NCBI GenBank assembly: GCA_009823505.1
Contig: VZQC01006595.1
Location: forward strand, 248,001-312,000
DNA: 64,000 nucleotides
From: Rhizomys pruinosus
Taxonomy: Eukaryota > Chordata > Mammalia > Rodentia > Spalacidae
Direction of reading: 5' to 3'
Position numbers and translations under genes: made by a program
Notes under the pieces: model-generated
What the model was told of the DNA's origin: nothing
Seen by the model: only the letters and a program-made list of their open reading frames with translations
The model's database searches: none
Shown here: in pieces, positions 44,853-56,348 of the stretch
Layout: each line of letters opens with the position of its first letter
Numbering within the stretch: position 1 is the first letter of the stretch

Positions 44853-46334
44853 AAGGACTGTACTATGGAGCAACTCATGGACTGGAGACAGAGATGAGGT
44901 AGGCACAATTAGAAATGGCTATGAGAGAGTTATCAGAGAGATTTAGAAGCTCACAGTAGAATTTCCCATACCACTGAAGATAGGAAGCACACTTACTGCT
45001 ATGCTCCAATTCTGTGTCCAGGACAGGCATTATTAATCAATACCCAGATGATGTGGCCACCTCTGTACCCAGTGCAGGCATCAATAATCAGTCTCTATGC
45101 TCTGTGGCCGCTGATTCCTTCCACCACAGAGTTCCAGGAAATGAATACTGACCATTTGAGATGCTTCCTTGGTCTTGCCCAACAGCTTCATTGTGGAGAG
45201 GGGCAGCTAAAGTACAGGGGAGAAGGGACTTCCTGATGGTCACACAGGAGCTGCAGAATGCAACACACAGGTGTCCTGCTACCCTCTACATTTCTAGGCA
45301 CTTGAAACTATTCATTTTGGGGGGACTAGGCTGTATGCACTGGGCCAGGAAAGGGTCCAGGCTGCAGAAGACGGGGGTAATGAGTGTGAACTCTGGCAGG
45401 GTGCTGAGGACAGAGGGACGGGGAGGGAAGGAGTGTCTGGTCAGAGGTGACTCCAGCCAGACCTCTGAGCTGACAAGAGAGGCTACAGAAGAATCCATGA
45501 CCGCCTGGGGCTTGCATTTGTGGTCACCGTGTCCCTTTGCACTGGAGGGGGAAGGGAGGGTGGCAGGGATGGCGGAAGCCCATGCCAGGGCATCTTTTTG
45601 ACGGCAAATTGGGGGGACGTTCCATTGTGCAGCTCTGGAGCTGAAAGAAGGTTCTTTTTCACACTCGGAATGCTACAGATTCTTCTTCCTGGGGAGAACA
45701 AGGGCTGAACTTTTAACCTGTTTTCTCTCATTGGACTCAGCCAGAGACGCGCCAAGCCGGGCTCTCTGCCTGGGCCCGGCAAGCAGCTGCTGGGGGCAGG
45801 GAGAGGGGAGCCTCTCCTGGGACAGAGTTGGGTCGGATGGGAGGCCAGCCCGCCAAGCAGGTGGCCCCACCCCTTGGCTGGATTCCTGGGCTGACCCCAA
45901 GGAAGAGCACTAGAAGATTCTGTGGCCCAGAGGAGGAAGGGCAGGGAAGTGACGATGGAAACTCAGACACAGGAGTTACAAATGACATACCACAAAGGAA
46001 CATTCTAAGCTAGGCCTTAAATCGGACTCCCCGGAAGTCCAGGCTGTCACACTGGACAAGCTGGTGTGCCAGAAAAGCAGGAAGACAGTTCCTTCACACC
46101 AACACGGTGTGCTAGAGGAACAGAAAGACAGTTGCTTCATAGCAAGAAAGGATCAAAGGCAGGGGAAAGGTACAGGCCAGGCCAGGAGCAGGGTAGCTTT
46201 CCTCTGCTCCCTCCTTGCCTGGGACCTGGGCTTGCTGTAAGCCTGGCTCTGTGGAAACTACCCTACCAGGTTCTCATGGCACCTTCTACCCTCTGCCTGT
46301 GCAGAAGCAGGTGAGCAGGCTGGGTACCATGACT

Positions 46335-46512
46335 TTCATTGTTTTGCTTGTTTTGAGACAGGGTCTCACTATGTAGTCTTGGTGAGTTTAAAGCTTGATC
46401 TGGGGCCTCCTGCAAAGCCTGACGACCTGAGCTTGACCTTCAGGACCCACAAGGTGGAAGGAGTATAACTAACTCAAGGTGTCCTCTGACCTCCACATGT
46501 ACATCATGACCT

Positions 46513-46564
<52 letters not shown>

Positions 46565-46790
46565 AAGAACTTGACTGAGCTGGCCCAGACTTTACAGCGA
46601 TCTTCCTGCCTCTGCCTCCTGAGTGATAGGAATACAGGTGTGTGCTACCATGCTCCGGTGAGACTTTGGCTTTAACATAGGTTATCTCCTCTGTGTGCCT
46701 GGCAGTCTTCTGTATCTCTCTCTGGGATTGAATCCAGGGCTTTGTACATTCTAGGAAAGCATTCTACCACTGAGCTACATTCCAAGCCCT
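46335..46790 (-). repeat. B4 SINE split by B3 and (TG)n
   Basis: Reversed B1-like text (TTTTGAGACAGGGTCTCACT) is interrupted near 46397 by plus-strand B3-like text (GACGACCTGAGCTTGACCTT, TCCTCTGACCTCCACATGTA). It resumes with CTTCCTGCCTCTGCCTCCTG and ends in a reversed ID part (GGATTGAATCCAGGGCTTTG, CCACTGAGCTACATTCC). Confidence 0.65.
46513..46561. repeat. (TG)24 microsatellite
   Basis: Uninterrupted TG units at the tail of the nested B3. Confidence 0.95.
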
Positions 46791-47436
46791 TTTTGTACTT
46801 TTTTAAAAAAAAGTTTTGCGACAGCTGCCCATCCTGGCGTTGAACTTGAGTTCCTCCTGCTTTGGCTCCTGAGGAGCTTTAATTATATAGGTGGGTCTTT
46901 CAAAGCTTCAGATTCCTCACTTGAAAACTTGTCCAGATGCCTTCTGAGTATGGACAGACAGACAGACCACAAGGGGCACCTGCCAGCTGAGCAGTACTTA
47001 GAGGGTCCTTAGTAATGGCAGTAACTGCCTCAGGTGGAGCCCGGAATCCCAGGCACACCCAGTGCAGGGCACACTCACCACCAGGGGCATGAGGTGGCCC
47101 CTTGCAGACACAGCCCGGTTGACCTTGCTCCCCCACCCCCCAAGGAAGCATCACTCCCAGCTAAGCAGCACAGTGTCTGAGGAGCCCTTCCCACTCCTCC
47201 AGGCTGCCACCCTGGGACGCCCCGCATTCTTCTTTGTCCAGCTCAAACCAGCCAGAGAAGTCAGACTCCTGTTCTCTGGAGGATCTGGACCTCATAGTGG
47301 TTGCCTCCATCACCAGGTAGGCTTGGAAACAAAGCCCAGTTTCTACCAGGAGTACTTCCTTCTTCCTCTCCACAGCACCCCCGATATCTATCTCTTTAAT
47401 CCCCAAATCTACAGAGGGAAAGAGCAAGCTCAAACC

Positions 47437-47590
47437 CATGGACAAAGCCAGGCTCGGTCATGGGTACAGCTTAATCCCAGCACTTGGGAGGTAGTGGTAG
47501 GAAAATCAGAAGTTCAAAGTCCTTGGCTACACAATAAGTTCCAGGCTAGCCTGAGTTCCAGGTGACCCTGTCTCAAAACAGCAACAAAAG
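47437..47590 (+). repeat. B1/B4-type SINE
   Basis: AGCTTAATCCCAGCACTTGG, AGTTCCAGGCTAGCCTGAGT and GTGACCCTGTCTCAAAACAG. Confidence 0.75.
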
Positions 47591-47760
47591 GGTGGGCAAG
47601 AGGGTTTAGCAGGTAAGGGAACTTGTCACCAGTCCCCAGGGATCCACATGGTAGAAGGAGAGAACGTAAGTCATCCTCTGACTTCTACATGCATATCAGG
47701 GCATATGCAGACTCACACACACACAAAATAAATGTTATGAAAAACATTTTATTTTATTTT
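47591..47760 (+). repeat. B3-family SINE
   Basis: GGGTGGGCAAGAGGGTTTAG, CCACATGGTAGAAGGAGAGA and CATCCTCTGACTTCTACATG, with ACACACAAAATAAATG tail. Confidence 0.75.
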
Positions 47761-48289
47761 TTTTTTTGAAAAACATTTTAAAAGAGCCAGAAATTCAAAT
47801 CTGCCCATTTCACAGATAGGAAGACCAAGGCCCACAAAGGCTCAAGAACTTGCCAGACTACACATCTTTCCCACTGATAAACTGCACTCCTCAGGCACAG
47901 ACCATATGGTGTACTCTTTCCCCCTCCCCACCCCTCACACTAACTTTTCCTCCTGCCCCCCCTCCACACCTCCTTCATCTGTGATGTTCTAAAGTCAGGC
48001 CACCTTATGGCAAAGTCCTCTTGAGTCCACTCACCCACAGCTTCTGGTGTTGAGAGGACCCAGGACTTGCCAAGAGTCCAGGGAAGCAACTGTCCTTGTT
48101 TGCCACCCTCTCCCATTGGTCTGTGTATCCATGAAGGGTGGGTGCAGGCTCCCCAGAGTCCAGCGTGGGGCTTGTCACTTGGGACATCCCCCTCACCCCA
48201 TCAGCCAGACTCAGTACTTGCTGGAGTCCTGCAGCTGTGCACACTAGAGCCTGTCACAGAGACAGGACTTGGCTTCCCTCCTCCAACCT

Positions 48290-48620
48290 GAGCTACGGTT
48301 GTTATGATTCATTTACGATTTTTCTTCCAATTGACTTTTTTTTCCCCTTAAGTGCATTTTAAAGAGCAAAAAAGTCCTCATTATTATAAATGGAAAACCA
48401 GTATTCCTGGCGCAAGAAGTAAAATAAACCTGGCAGTCTCACCACTGCCAACGCCCGTCTGCCCGTCACCTAACGACATTTCAGCACCCACGCTCTGGAG
48501 TCCGCTGGGCTCTATCAAACCACCCCATTCCCAATCCTGTGGTGACGACAGTGACCCCTCGGGCCCGGATGCTGCTGTCCATGTACACAGATAATTCATC
48601 AGTGCATGGATGTGACAAGG
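48290..48620. promoter_or_regulatory. Candidate conserved non-coding block
   Basis: Unique non-repeat sequence in a repeat-rich intron with retained CpGs (CTACGGTTG, TTTACGAT, CAACGCCCGTC, CTAACGAC, CTCGGGCCCGG) and AT motifs (CCAATTGAC, CAGATAATTC). Composition unlike its neighbours suggests constraint. Not tested. Confidence 0.25.
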
Positions 48621-49792
48621 ACCACAACCTGGGTGTGCAGGGTGTGTGGTGGGTTGTGGGAAGCTGGTGTGGGAGGAGAGGGAGGAGGTAGTTGGGATGG
48701 CTTCCCAGAGGAGGTGACACCTGGTGGAAGCTTGAGAACAAGTTAGGAAGGAACCAGTCAGGGATGGGTGGGGTGGGCATGCAGGGAGAGGGAACGAGGG
48801 GAGGGATAGTGTGGCTCACGGGAAGAGAGTAGGTGGAGGTGGAGGAGGGTGCAAACTGACTGATGATGACCCAGTGGGCTACCTGCTAGAGGACAGCAGC
48901 CCGTCAAGCCCCTGTACTGGACCATGCTCAGCTGCCCACATCCCCAATGTCCTTGCTGATGCCACCCGTTCACCTCCTGCTTGCTCCAGCTGTTGGGTCA
49001 CCCCCACATCTCCCACTTACCAGTGGACCAGTCACCAGGCCTTGACTGAGCTAAGTACCCATTAAAAACAAACAAAACAACAAAACCCCCAACAGCCCAA
49101 AATGAGAACGAGACCACACAGACTCTTAGCATCCAGGCCAAACTAGACCCCTCCCCCCCCCCGCGCCCAGAGCAGCACCTTCCTCTGGGGAAAGCAGGGT
49201 TGGGGCCACGGGAGTGGCTTTGGACCTGGCCCCACTGTACTGCACCCCCTCTGCTTCCTGAAGACTTCACAGAAGAAAGTAATCAGGAGGCCCTGATTGC
49301 GCAGGCTGCAGAGCCGTCGGCCCCTCCGGCTACGTGTGAATGAGCAGTGTGCATTTCAGAAATATTTGAGCTAAAAGGGAGACACACTGAAGTCGTTAGC
49401 ATTGGGCCGATGGGAGGTGGCTGCGAGGGGCCCTGCTCGCTGGCTGGGGTGGATGGATACCCCAGCTCCCCAACCTACCCTGTCCACTCGGAGCCCATGT
49501 TGGGCTGGGATTCTCGAGAGCCACCAACACTGTTCATCCTAATACGTGAGGATCTAAAGGACATGGTTCATTAAGCACACCGTGCTAAGTTGGTGGATAC
49601 TCTCAGTGCTGTTCAGGCTCATGACAACCTTTGGGGTCCATGCCCCTGATCCCTACTTTACAAGTGAGGAAACTGAAGTCAGAGAGGGGAAGCAAGCAGC
49701 CCACATCCATTTCCATGCCTGTGTTAGTTCTAAGATGCCAGGAGGTATTGGACAACATAGAAGAACTGAATCAGTAGGGTGTAGAAACGCTG

Positions 49793-49915
49793 CATGCATG
49801 CATGTGTGCGTGCGTGTGTGTGTGTATGTGTGCGTGTGTGTGTCTGTGGGTGGATGTGGATGGATGTGTGTGTGTCTGTATATACATGTGTATCTGTGTG
49901 TGTGTGTGTGTGCTC
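49793..49915. repeat. Complex (TG)n/(CATG)n repeat
   Basis: CATGCATGCATG then TGTG/TGCG/TGTATG units and GGATGGATG: alternating purine-pyrimidine sequence with Z-DNA potential. Confidence 0.9.
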
Positions 49916-50099
49916 TCTCGATCTGTGTAGGCCCCGGGAGGGGGACGGGGGACAGGCACAGACCATCCAGGTAAACCCTGGGCTCCCAGAACTTCCTAGT
50001 ATGTGACTGCATGGGAGCCAAGTCTGTACATCTGTAAAATGGGTCATTATGACGATTAAGTGACATCAGCAATGTGAATGTCTTCTGGGAGCCCCTGTT

Positions 50100-50308
50100 C
50101 TTTTCTGAGATGAAAGTTCACAGGATCTAGGCTGGCCTCAAACTTACTCTGTAGCCTTAAAATTCTGAGTCTCCTGTCTCCCCCTCCCGAGTGCTGGGTT
50201 TACAGGCCCATGTCATTGGACCTGGTTTTACACAGCGCTACAGACGGAACCCAGGGTTGTATGCATGCCAGGCAGGCAATCTCCCAGCTAAGCCACATCC
50301 CCAGCCCT
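50100..50308 (-). repeat. B4 SINE
   Basis: GATCTAGGCTGGCCTCAAAC, CGAGTGCTGGGTTTACAGGC, CGGAACCCAGGGTTGTATGC and CAGCTAAGCCACATCCCCAG. Confidence 0.78.
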
Positions 50309-50393
50309 CCTGGGACCTCATTTTGAGTGATGTCTGTAGCTTCCTGTTTCCCATTTCCCCAGCACTGAACCTAGCATGTGTTGGATATGTTCA

Positions 50394-50553
50394 AATTTTT
50401 TTTTGGGGGGGTCTTTTCAAGACACATCTCCCTGTAGCCCCAGATGTCCTGGAACTTGCTCTGTAAACCAGGCTGGCCTTGAACTCACAAAGATCCACCT
50501 GCCTCTGCCTCCCAAGTGCTAGGATTAAAGGCGTGGGCCACCACATCCGGCGG
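50394..50553 (-). repeat. B1 SINE
   Basis: CATCTCCCTGTAGCCCCAGA, TAAACCAGGCTGGCCTTGAA, GTGCTAGGATTAAAGGCGTG and CCACCACATCCGGC. Confidence 0.92.
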
Positions 50554-51902
50554 ATGTGTTGAATTTGCACAGAACAGCTGGATAATGGGATGTCCCACCC
50601 AGCCACATCTCAGCTAATCCTAATACCTGTCTTACCATCTTTAGGAGCAAGTCCCGGTTCCCCTAACACTAAACACACCCCAGGTCTCTGCCAGGTAGGT
50701 TATCTAGTTACCCCAAAACACCTTTTTTCCACTCTTGAGGGTCCAGCCATCCCAAACCTCCTTCTGATTGCAGGACCTGGGCCTTGAAGACTTGACTTCC
50801 AGAATGTTCTCCCTGGAATGCTTGCCCCTCCTGCTCTCTTAGCCTGGCTTACTCGTTTTCTTCCTGGCAGCTGTCCTTGGCTCTGGCTGGGTAGGAGCAG
50901 AGTCACCGTCATTCAGTGAACATCAACTCCTCCAGCCTGTGCCAAGCACTGGCGGTGCAGAGACTGACCCACGAGTCCTTTCCTCAAGGAGCATCCAGAC
51001 TGGTGCCTGACAAGTAAACTCACGACAGGAAGAGGCAGTGTGAGTTGCTGGTCCAGCCTGGGTCATGCAGAGGGAAAGGAGATAGGTCTCTGAAAGGGAA
51101 TCTAGGTGAGTCACCTCAGAGGAAGAGGCATGGGACACAGGGCTCTCAGCACTGGGGCAGTCTGGACACTGGTAAAATGGATGGCCGACTCTCAGGGATG
51201 GGCTCAGGGATATGTGTCCTTGCAGTGGTAGCCAAGGACTTCCATGGACGAAGAGGCCAGAATTCGAGGGCCTTGAATGCAGGCCTGAGGAGTCTGGACC
51301 TGGTCCCACAGGCAGCAGGAGCCACAGAGGATTCCTGGAGAGGGCAGTAACACAATCTGCATTGAGAACTGCTAGCCCTGGCACAGGAAATGAAGTCAGA
51401 GTTGGGAGCCAGCGGGAGCCGGAGCCTGAAGGCGAAGATGGATGGACCCTTGGTAGCAGCACCCACGGACCTTCGCCCCAGAGAGCCAGCCCAAGTAGTC
51501 AGTTAGCCTTCCAGGCCTCCCACGGCATGCACCGCACCATGCCCACAGCCGCTGCTGCCCCTCGCTGCACTGGTGGAGCTGCCTTGAGTCCAGGCCTGGC
51601 CAGTATTACATAGCCTGATGAGAAGCCAGGCATAGCCCGAGGGCCTGACCTAGACCTCAGTCGCTGGGAGTTAGATCACTGTTGCCATGTTCCAAATGAC
51701 GAATTACAAGAGGAGGCCAGGTCAGGAGCCAGGAGGAAAAGCCAAGGCCACCGAGAAGCTTGAAAAGGTCCCTTCTGTGAGCCTCAGTTTTCTCCCCTAT
51801 AAAATGGGACTGACAAAACCCTTGCTCTGTGTATCTTACAACGTTGCTCTTGAGGATATACTGGGTACAACGGTTGTTTGTGTCTTTAAACTTTGCTCTT
51901 TT

Positions 51903-52140
51903 GGCCGGGCGTGGTGGCGCATGCCTTTAATCCCAGCACTTGGGAGGCAGAGGCAGGCAGATCTCACCTGATGTGTAGCTGGCTGTCTTCAAACTCATGT
52001 GTCCCAGGCTGGCCTTGAACCTGATGTGTAGCTGGCTATCTTCAAACTCATGTGCCCCAGGCTGGCCTTGAACCTGATGTGTAGCTGGCGTCTTCAAACT
52101 CATGATTCTCCTGTTTCAGCCTCCTGAATGCTAGGCTTAC
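51903..52140 (+). repeat. B1 head fused to a 53-bp triplicated segment
   Basis: A clean B1 head (GGCCGGGCGTGGTGGCGCAT ... GAGGCAGGCAGATCT) ends abruptly at about 51964. A 53-bp unit follows, CTGATGTGTAGCTGGCTGTC to CAGGCTGGCCTTGAAC, starting at 51968, 52021 and 52074. The last copy diverges into ATTCTCCTGTTTCAGCCTCC. The B1 lacks its normal 3' half. Confidence 0.8.
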
Positions 52141-52387
52141 ATGTAGTAACAGGCAAGAGTTGGGCCATGCAAGGAAGATGGCTGATGGCTGAGGAGGTCA
52201 TTAGTATGGCCTCATTGCTATCCTAGAGCAAAACTTTGGGGAAACCAAGGCACAGAGAGATCAAGGACTCCTATAAAGTCAGTAAGGGACAAGGCAAGAT
52301 TTGACCTTTCTGGTCCATACCCAGAAGCTACTAGGCCACACTGCCTCACAAAAGGAAGGGGAAATTATGACTTTCCTCCAATAGTAC

Positions 52388-52758
52388 TGTGGTGGTTTGA
52401 ATGAGAATGTCCCCCATGGGCTTTAAGTGTTCAGATATTTTGTCCCCAGTTGGTGGCACTGTTCTTGGAGGTCTTAGAAGGTGTGGCCATGCTGGAGGAA
52501 GTGCGTCATTGGGGGCAGGCTTAATGAGTTTAACAAGCCTTGCTGTCTCCAGTCTCTCTCTCTCTCTCTCTTGACTTCCTGTGCTCATTGCGAGATGTGA
52601 CCCTTGGCTTGCTGCTCCAGCCCCGGCCACCATGCTTCCCGCCACAATGGACTCTGATTCCCTGCAACTGTCAATAATAAGATCAAATAAACTCTTCCTT
52701 TTATAAGTTCCCTTGCTCATGGTGGTTTTATCACAGCAATAGAAAAGTGACTAATACA
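52388..52758 (+). repeat. MaLR 5' LTR
   Basis: 371 bp, starting TGTGGTGGTTTGAATGAG and ending GACTAATACA, with polyadenylation signal AATAAA at 52686-52691 and a (CT)n expansion near 52556. By eye it is about 93-95% similar to the 3' LTR. Confidence 0.85.
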
Positions 52759-52764
52759 GTAATT

Positions 52765-52782
52765 TGGTACCAGAGAGTGGGC
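52765..52782 (+). other. Retrotransposon primer-binding site (tRNA-Leu)
   Basis: TGGTACCAGAGAGTGGGC lies 6 nt inside the 5' LTR. It closely matches the complement of the 3' end of tRNA-Leu(UAA), TGGTACCAGGAGTGGGG, as I recall it, in keeping with leucine tRNA priming in ERVL/MaLR elements. Confidence 0.65.
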
Positions 52783-54256
52783 TGTTGGCTGTGAAGAACC
52801 TGACCATGTGGATGTTTGGAGAAATGTAGAAGACTTTGGAACTTTGGGCTAGAAAAGCTGTTGACTACTGTAAGCAGAGCTTAAGGTGCTGTTCTAGTAG
52901 AAGCCTGGAAGAAAGCATTGTTGCAAAAAATGTAGTTCCAGAGGAAAATAAAGATTTAGGCAGCAACTGGGATATTTTGATAAAGAGTCTGGCAGCAGTT
53001 TGCCCACAGCCCAAATGCTTGCCTGATGCTAAGTTGAAAAGCAATGGACTTCCTAACCTTGGCTGGCCATTGCACACAATCACATAGCTGCCCTACCTGG
53101 AAAAAAAAAAAAGCAATGGACTAATGTCTTTAGCAGAGAATATTTCAAGACAGCCTAATATAGAAATGGTGGCGTGGCTATTAATGGTGAATATTGTACA
53201 GATCTACAGTGAAGAAGATCAGATGGGGCAGAAAGAAATGCAGAATGTACAGTTTGGATCTGAAAACTTCACTAGGAAGATTAAAGGTGGTGCCAAGGCA
53301 TGTGAAGGAGAGTTTCTTTTTGATAAGTAGATTAAATTGATTAAGGAGAGGCCTAGTTATTTACAAGTAAACATTGGAAAAAGTGAGATTAAAGTGATTA
53401 AGGAGGGGCCTCCAGATTTACAAGTAAACAACAGAAATAGTACCTTCAGGGCAAGACCACACCCAGCTAATCCTCCAACTTTTGAAAGGAAAATACTAAA
53501 AGGGTTTTCTGCTCCAACAAGTTCAGGGCAGAGAAGAGTTGCAAGTGTGGTTGAAATAGGCCAGGGTCTATCCCAAACTTGCAGCCAAACTTGGCAGTTT
53601 AATTCACGTGGTGCTGGCTTTAGAGGCATGTAGTTTGCAAGAGTGAAGGGGTCTTCAGTTCTTCCTCCACGGTTTCAGAGAGCTGCCAAGGTCGGGCAGA
53701 GTGAAGCAGCATGTCCCTGAATAAAGAAGGCCCTGATAGGCCATTGCGTGAAGCTGTGAATGTGAAGCCTGGTTGGCAGCAGAGACCCCATGAAGACATT
53801 GGAGATGCAAGAGCTGTGAAGTATTTGCCAAGGAGAGCTGCATACAGGGAGTGGTACCAGCCTAAGGAAGAGATCCATGTTGCATGCAATCCTGGGAGAG
53901 CTGAGCCATCTAAGCCCTTTGGAAGTAAATTTCCAGAAGTCGCACATGGAGCTACTGGATTTTGTGTTTGTCCTGCTGGTTTTTGGTCTTGTTTTGGTCC
54001 AGTATTTCCTCACTATGCCTCTATTCCTCCCTTTTGGAATGGGAATGTATATTCAGTTCCACTGTATGTTGGGAGCTTGTAATTTACCTTTTGACTTTAT
54101 AGGAGCTTACAGTTAGGAGATTGGCCTGGGTCTCAGAAGAGACTTTGGACTGTAGACTTTTGAATAGAATTGAGAATGGTAAAGACTTTTTAAGGTTGGA
54201 CTAAATTCATTTTGCATTTTATATGGTCATAAGCCTATGGGGGCCAGGGAGTGGAA

Positions 54257-54884
54257 TGTGGTGGTTTGAATGAGAATGTCCCCCATGGGCTTTAAGTATT
54301 CAGATATACGTCCCCAGTTGGTGGCACTGTTCTTGGAGGTCTTAGAAGGTGTGGCCGTGCTGGAGCACGTTATTGGGGGCAGGCTTGGTGAGTTTAACAA
54401 GCCTTGTGGTCTCCAGTATCTCTCTTGACTTCCTGTGCTCATTGCGAGATGTGACCATCGGCTTGCTGCTCCAGCCCCGGCCACCATGCTTCCCTACACA
54501 ATGGACTCTGATTCCCTGGAACCGTCAATCGTAAGCTCAAATAAACTCTTCCTTTTATAAGTTCCCTTGCTCATGGTTGCTTTTTTTTTTTTTAATTTTT
54601 TTTTTTTAATTTTATTTATTTCCGTATGTGTATGAATGTACTGTCTGCATGTAGGTCTGTGCACCCGTGACGTGCAATGCCGCGGAGGTCAGAAGAGGGC
54701 GTCGGATTCCCCTGGAACTGGAGTTCTCCTGTCATTGGAGTTTCAGACGGCTCTCCGCCGCCATGTGGGTGCTGGGGATCGAACCCGGGTCCTCTGCAAG
54801 AGCAGTCGGTGCTCTTAACCGCTAGGCCATCTCTCCAGCCCCTCATGGTTGCTTTATCACAGCAATAGAAAAGTGTTGAATACA
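54257..54884 (+). repeat. MaLR 3' LTR interrupted by B2
   Basis: It starts TGTGGTGGTTTGAATGAG, ends GTTGAATACA, and has AATAAA at 54540-54545. Without the B2 and one target copy it is about 356 bp, slightly shorter than the 5' LTR through small deletions (near GCTGGAGCACG and the CT run). Confidence 0.85.
54584..54841 (-). repeat. B2 SINE in MaLR LTR, duplicated-subfamily
   Basis: Reversed B2 with T-rich tail, GACGTGCAATGCCGCGGAGG, the doubled CTGGAACTGGAGTTCTCC / TGTCATTGGAGTTTCAG and GCCATCTCTCCAGCCC. The perfect 14-bp duplication CTCATGGTTGCTTT lies at 54570-54583 and 54842-54855. Confidence 0.95.
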
Positions 54885-54894
54885 CTTGGTATTA

Positions 54895-55045
54895 GGTGCT
54901 CTATATATTCTGGAAGGTTATATACTCCTATCCTCCATGACAGACATGAGGGACGGAGCCTAAAGATGCTCAGATACCTTCCTGAAGCCACACGGCTGGA
55001 AAGAAGTTGAGGTGGGATTTGAACCCAGGTCTTCTCCTCTGCAAA
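54895..55045 (-). repeat. MIR-like fragment
   Basis: CTTCCTGAAGCCACACGGCT, GGTGGGATTTGAACCCAGGT and CTTCTCC match the reversed MIR core. Confidence 0.55.
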
Positions 55046-55090
55046 CATGAGGATGGAAAGTTTGTAGAGCCAAACCAAGACCAAGGCAGG

Positions 55091-55190
55091 GCAAGGGACA
55101 GGGCTGGAGGATCCCCGAGCCAACCACTGGAAAGCTCTGGACAAGGGACAGGGCTGGAGGAGCCCCGAGCCGACCACTGAAAGCTCCAGT
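55091..55190. repeat. 50-bp tandem duplication
   Basis: Two adjacent copies (55091-55140, 55141-55190) share AAGGGACAGGGCTGGAGGA, CCCCGAGCC and ACCACTG(G)AAAGCTC with a few substitutions. Confidence 0.9.
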
Positions 55191-55492
55191 TTTCCTAGAT
55201 TGAAACAGACCAGCAGGCAACATGCTGTTTTTCCAGTTCAGCCCCTACTTGGCCCTTGGACTCTGCTGATGTGAAATCCTTCTGCAGCTCTCCTCCCTGC
55301 CTCCTGTGGCTTCAGGCCCTTCTCTGCCTCTGTTGCCTGCCTGGAGTCTGCTTGTGTTTTCTCAGGCCCAGGTGGAGGAGGAGTCCCCATGACGCAGGAG
55401 CTTCTGCACCATGTCCCCTGCCTGCCTGCCGCTGGCCTGGGCATCCACCAGCGCCAGCCACCCCAGCTGAAACCCAATCCGGTGGGCCAGCC

Positions 55493-55535
55493 GGGCTGCT
55501 CACTAACAGCGGGCTGCTCACTAACAGCGGGCTGC
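55493..55535. repeat. 18-bp short tandem repeat
   Basis: GGGCTGCTCACTAACAGC twice plus a partial third GGGCTGC. Confidence 0.85.
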
Positions 55536-55749
55536 ATTGTGCAGCCCCGGCTTTGGGGGAGTTTGGATTTGCTGCTTAGGGACCCACTTAACCTCCGCCA
55601 AGGACAGGATGATGGATGGGGGTCTGGGACAGGGTTGCTGGGGGTGGGGTGGGTTGTAAATGAATACCAGGGCTAGCTGGGGAGGGGAAGGAAGGAAGGC
55701 AGGGACTGATGGCCTGGACACATTAAGCGCTCCTTTCATTCCCACGACA

Positions 55750-55860
55750 ACCCCAGGGATGCCTTTACTAGCTCAGTTTTATACAGGAAACTTAAATTCA
55801 GAGATGTTAAGTGACTTGCTCAAGGTCACACAGCAAGTCAGACACTTTATAGTCCTGGAG
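55750..55860 (-). repeat. MIR element
   Basis: CTCAGTTTTATACAGGAAAC, GATGTTAAGTGACTTGCTCA and AGGTCACACAGCAAGTCAG match reversed MIR well. Confidence 0.6.
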
Positions 55861-56183
55861 CCTTGAGCCTTCCTGATACCTCAACCTACCTCTTCTAGCC
55901 AACATCTGCCCAGTGATTTTTATATTCCTAAACCTTTGCTTCAGTGAATTCACACACCCTTTTCATCATAGGAGATTATAAAATCATGACAGAGGGAATT
56001 ACTGAGCACCTGCTTTGTAAAGGGTACTGCGCTGAGCCCTTTTCAGCTCCATCTAGAGACCCCGAGGGGGTGAAAGTCATCGTGGAACCTTCAGAAAAGA
56101 AGCTTAGCCAGGAAGTCCCCAAAGATGTGCCAGAGCCAGGCCCAGCCATTTATACGGGGCAGTTACTAAATATTAAAATATTT

Positions 56184-56296
56184 TGTGGGGCCAACGAGAT
56201 GGCTTAGCAGGTAATGGTGCTTGCCACCAAGGCTAACAACCCGAGTTTGATCCCCAGAACCACGTGGTAGAAAGAAAGAGTCTCTTCCTGGAAGAT

Positions 56297-56348
<52 letters not shown>

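Larger units (their letters stand above)
52388..54884 (+). mobile_element. Full-length MaLR (ERVL-type) LTR retrotransposon
   Basis: Two LTRs, alike except for scattered substitutions and small indels, flank a 1.5-kb internal region with no meaningful coding capacity, as usual for the non-autonomous mammalian MaLR family. The element begins TGTGGTGG, a primer-binding site lies just inside the 5' LTR, and a purine-rich GGGGGCCAGGGAGTGGAA precedes the 3' LTR. Both LTRs carry AATAAA. It lies antisense to Ephb2. The 3' LTR contains a later B2. I saw no convincing 5-bp target duplication at the outer ends. Old, defective, and not capable of encoding retroviral proteins. Confidence 0.85.

Noticed and set aside
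52836..54116. Open frames inside the MaLR interior as genes
   Set aside because: They are short, overlapping and on both strands. MaLR interiors are non-coding, and no gag, protease or polymerase motif is visible.
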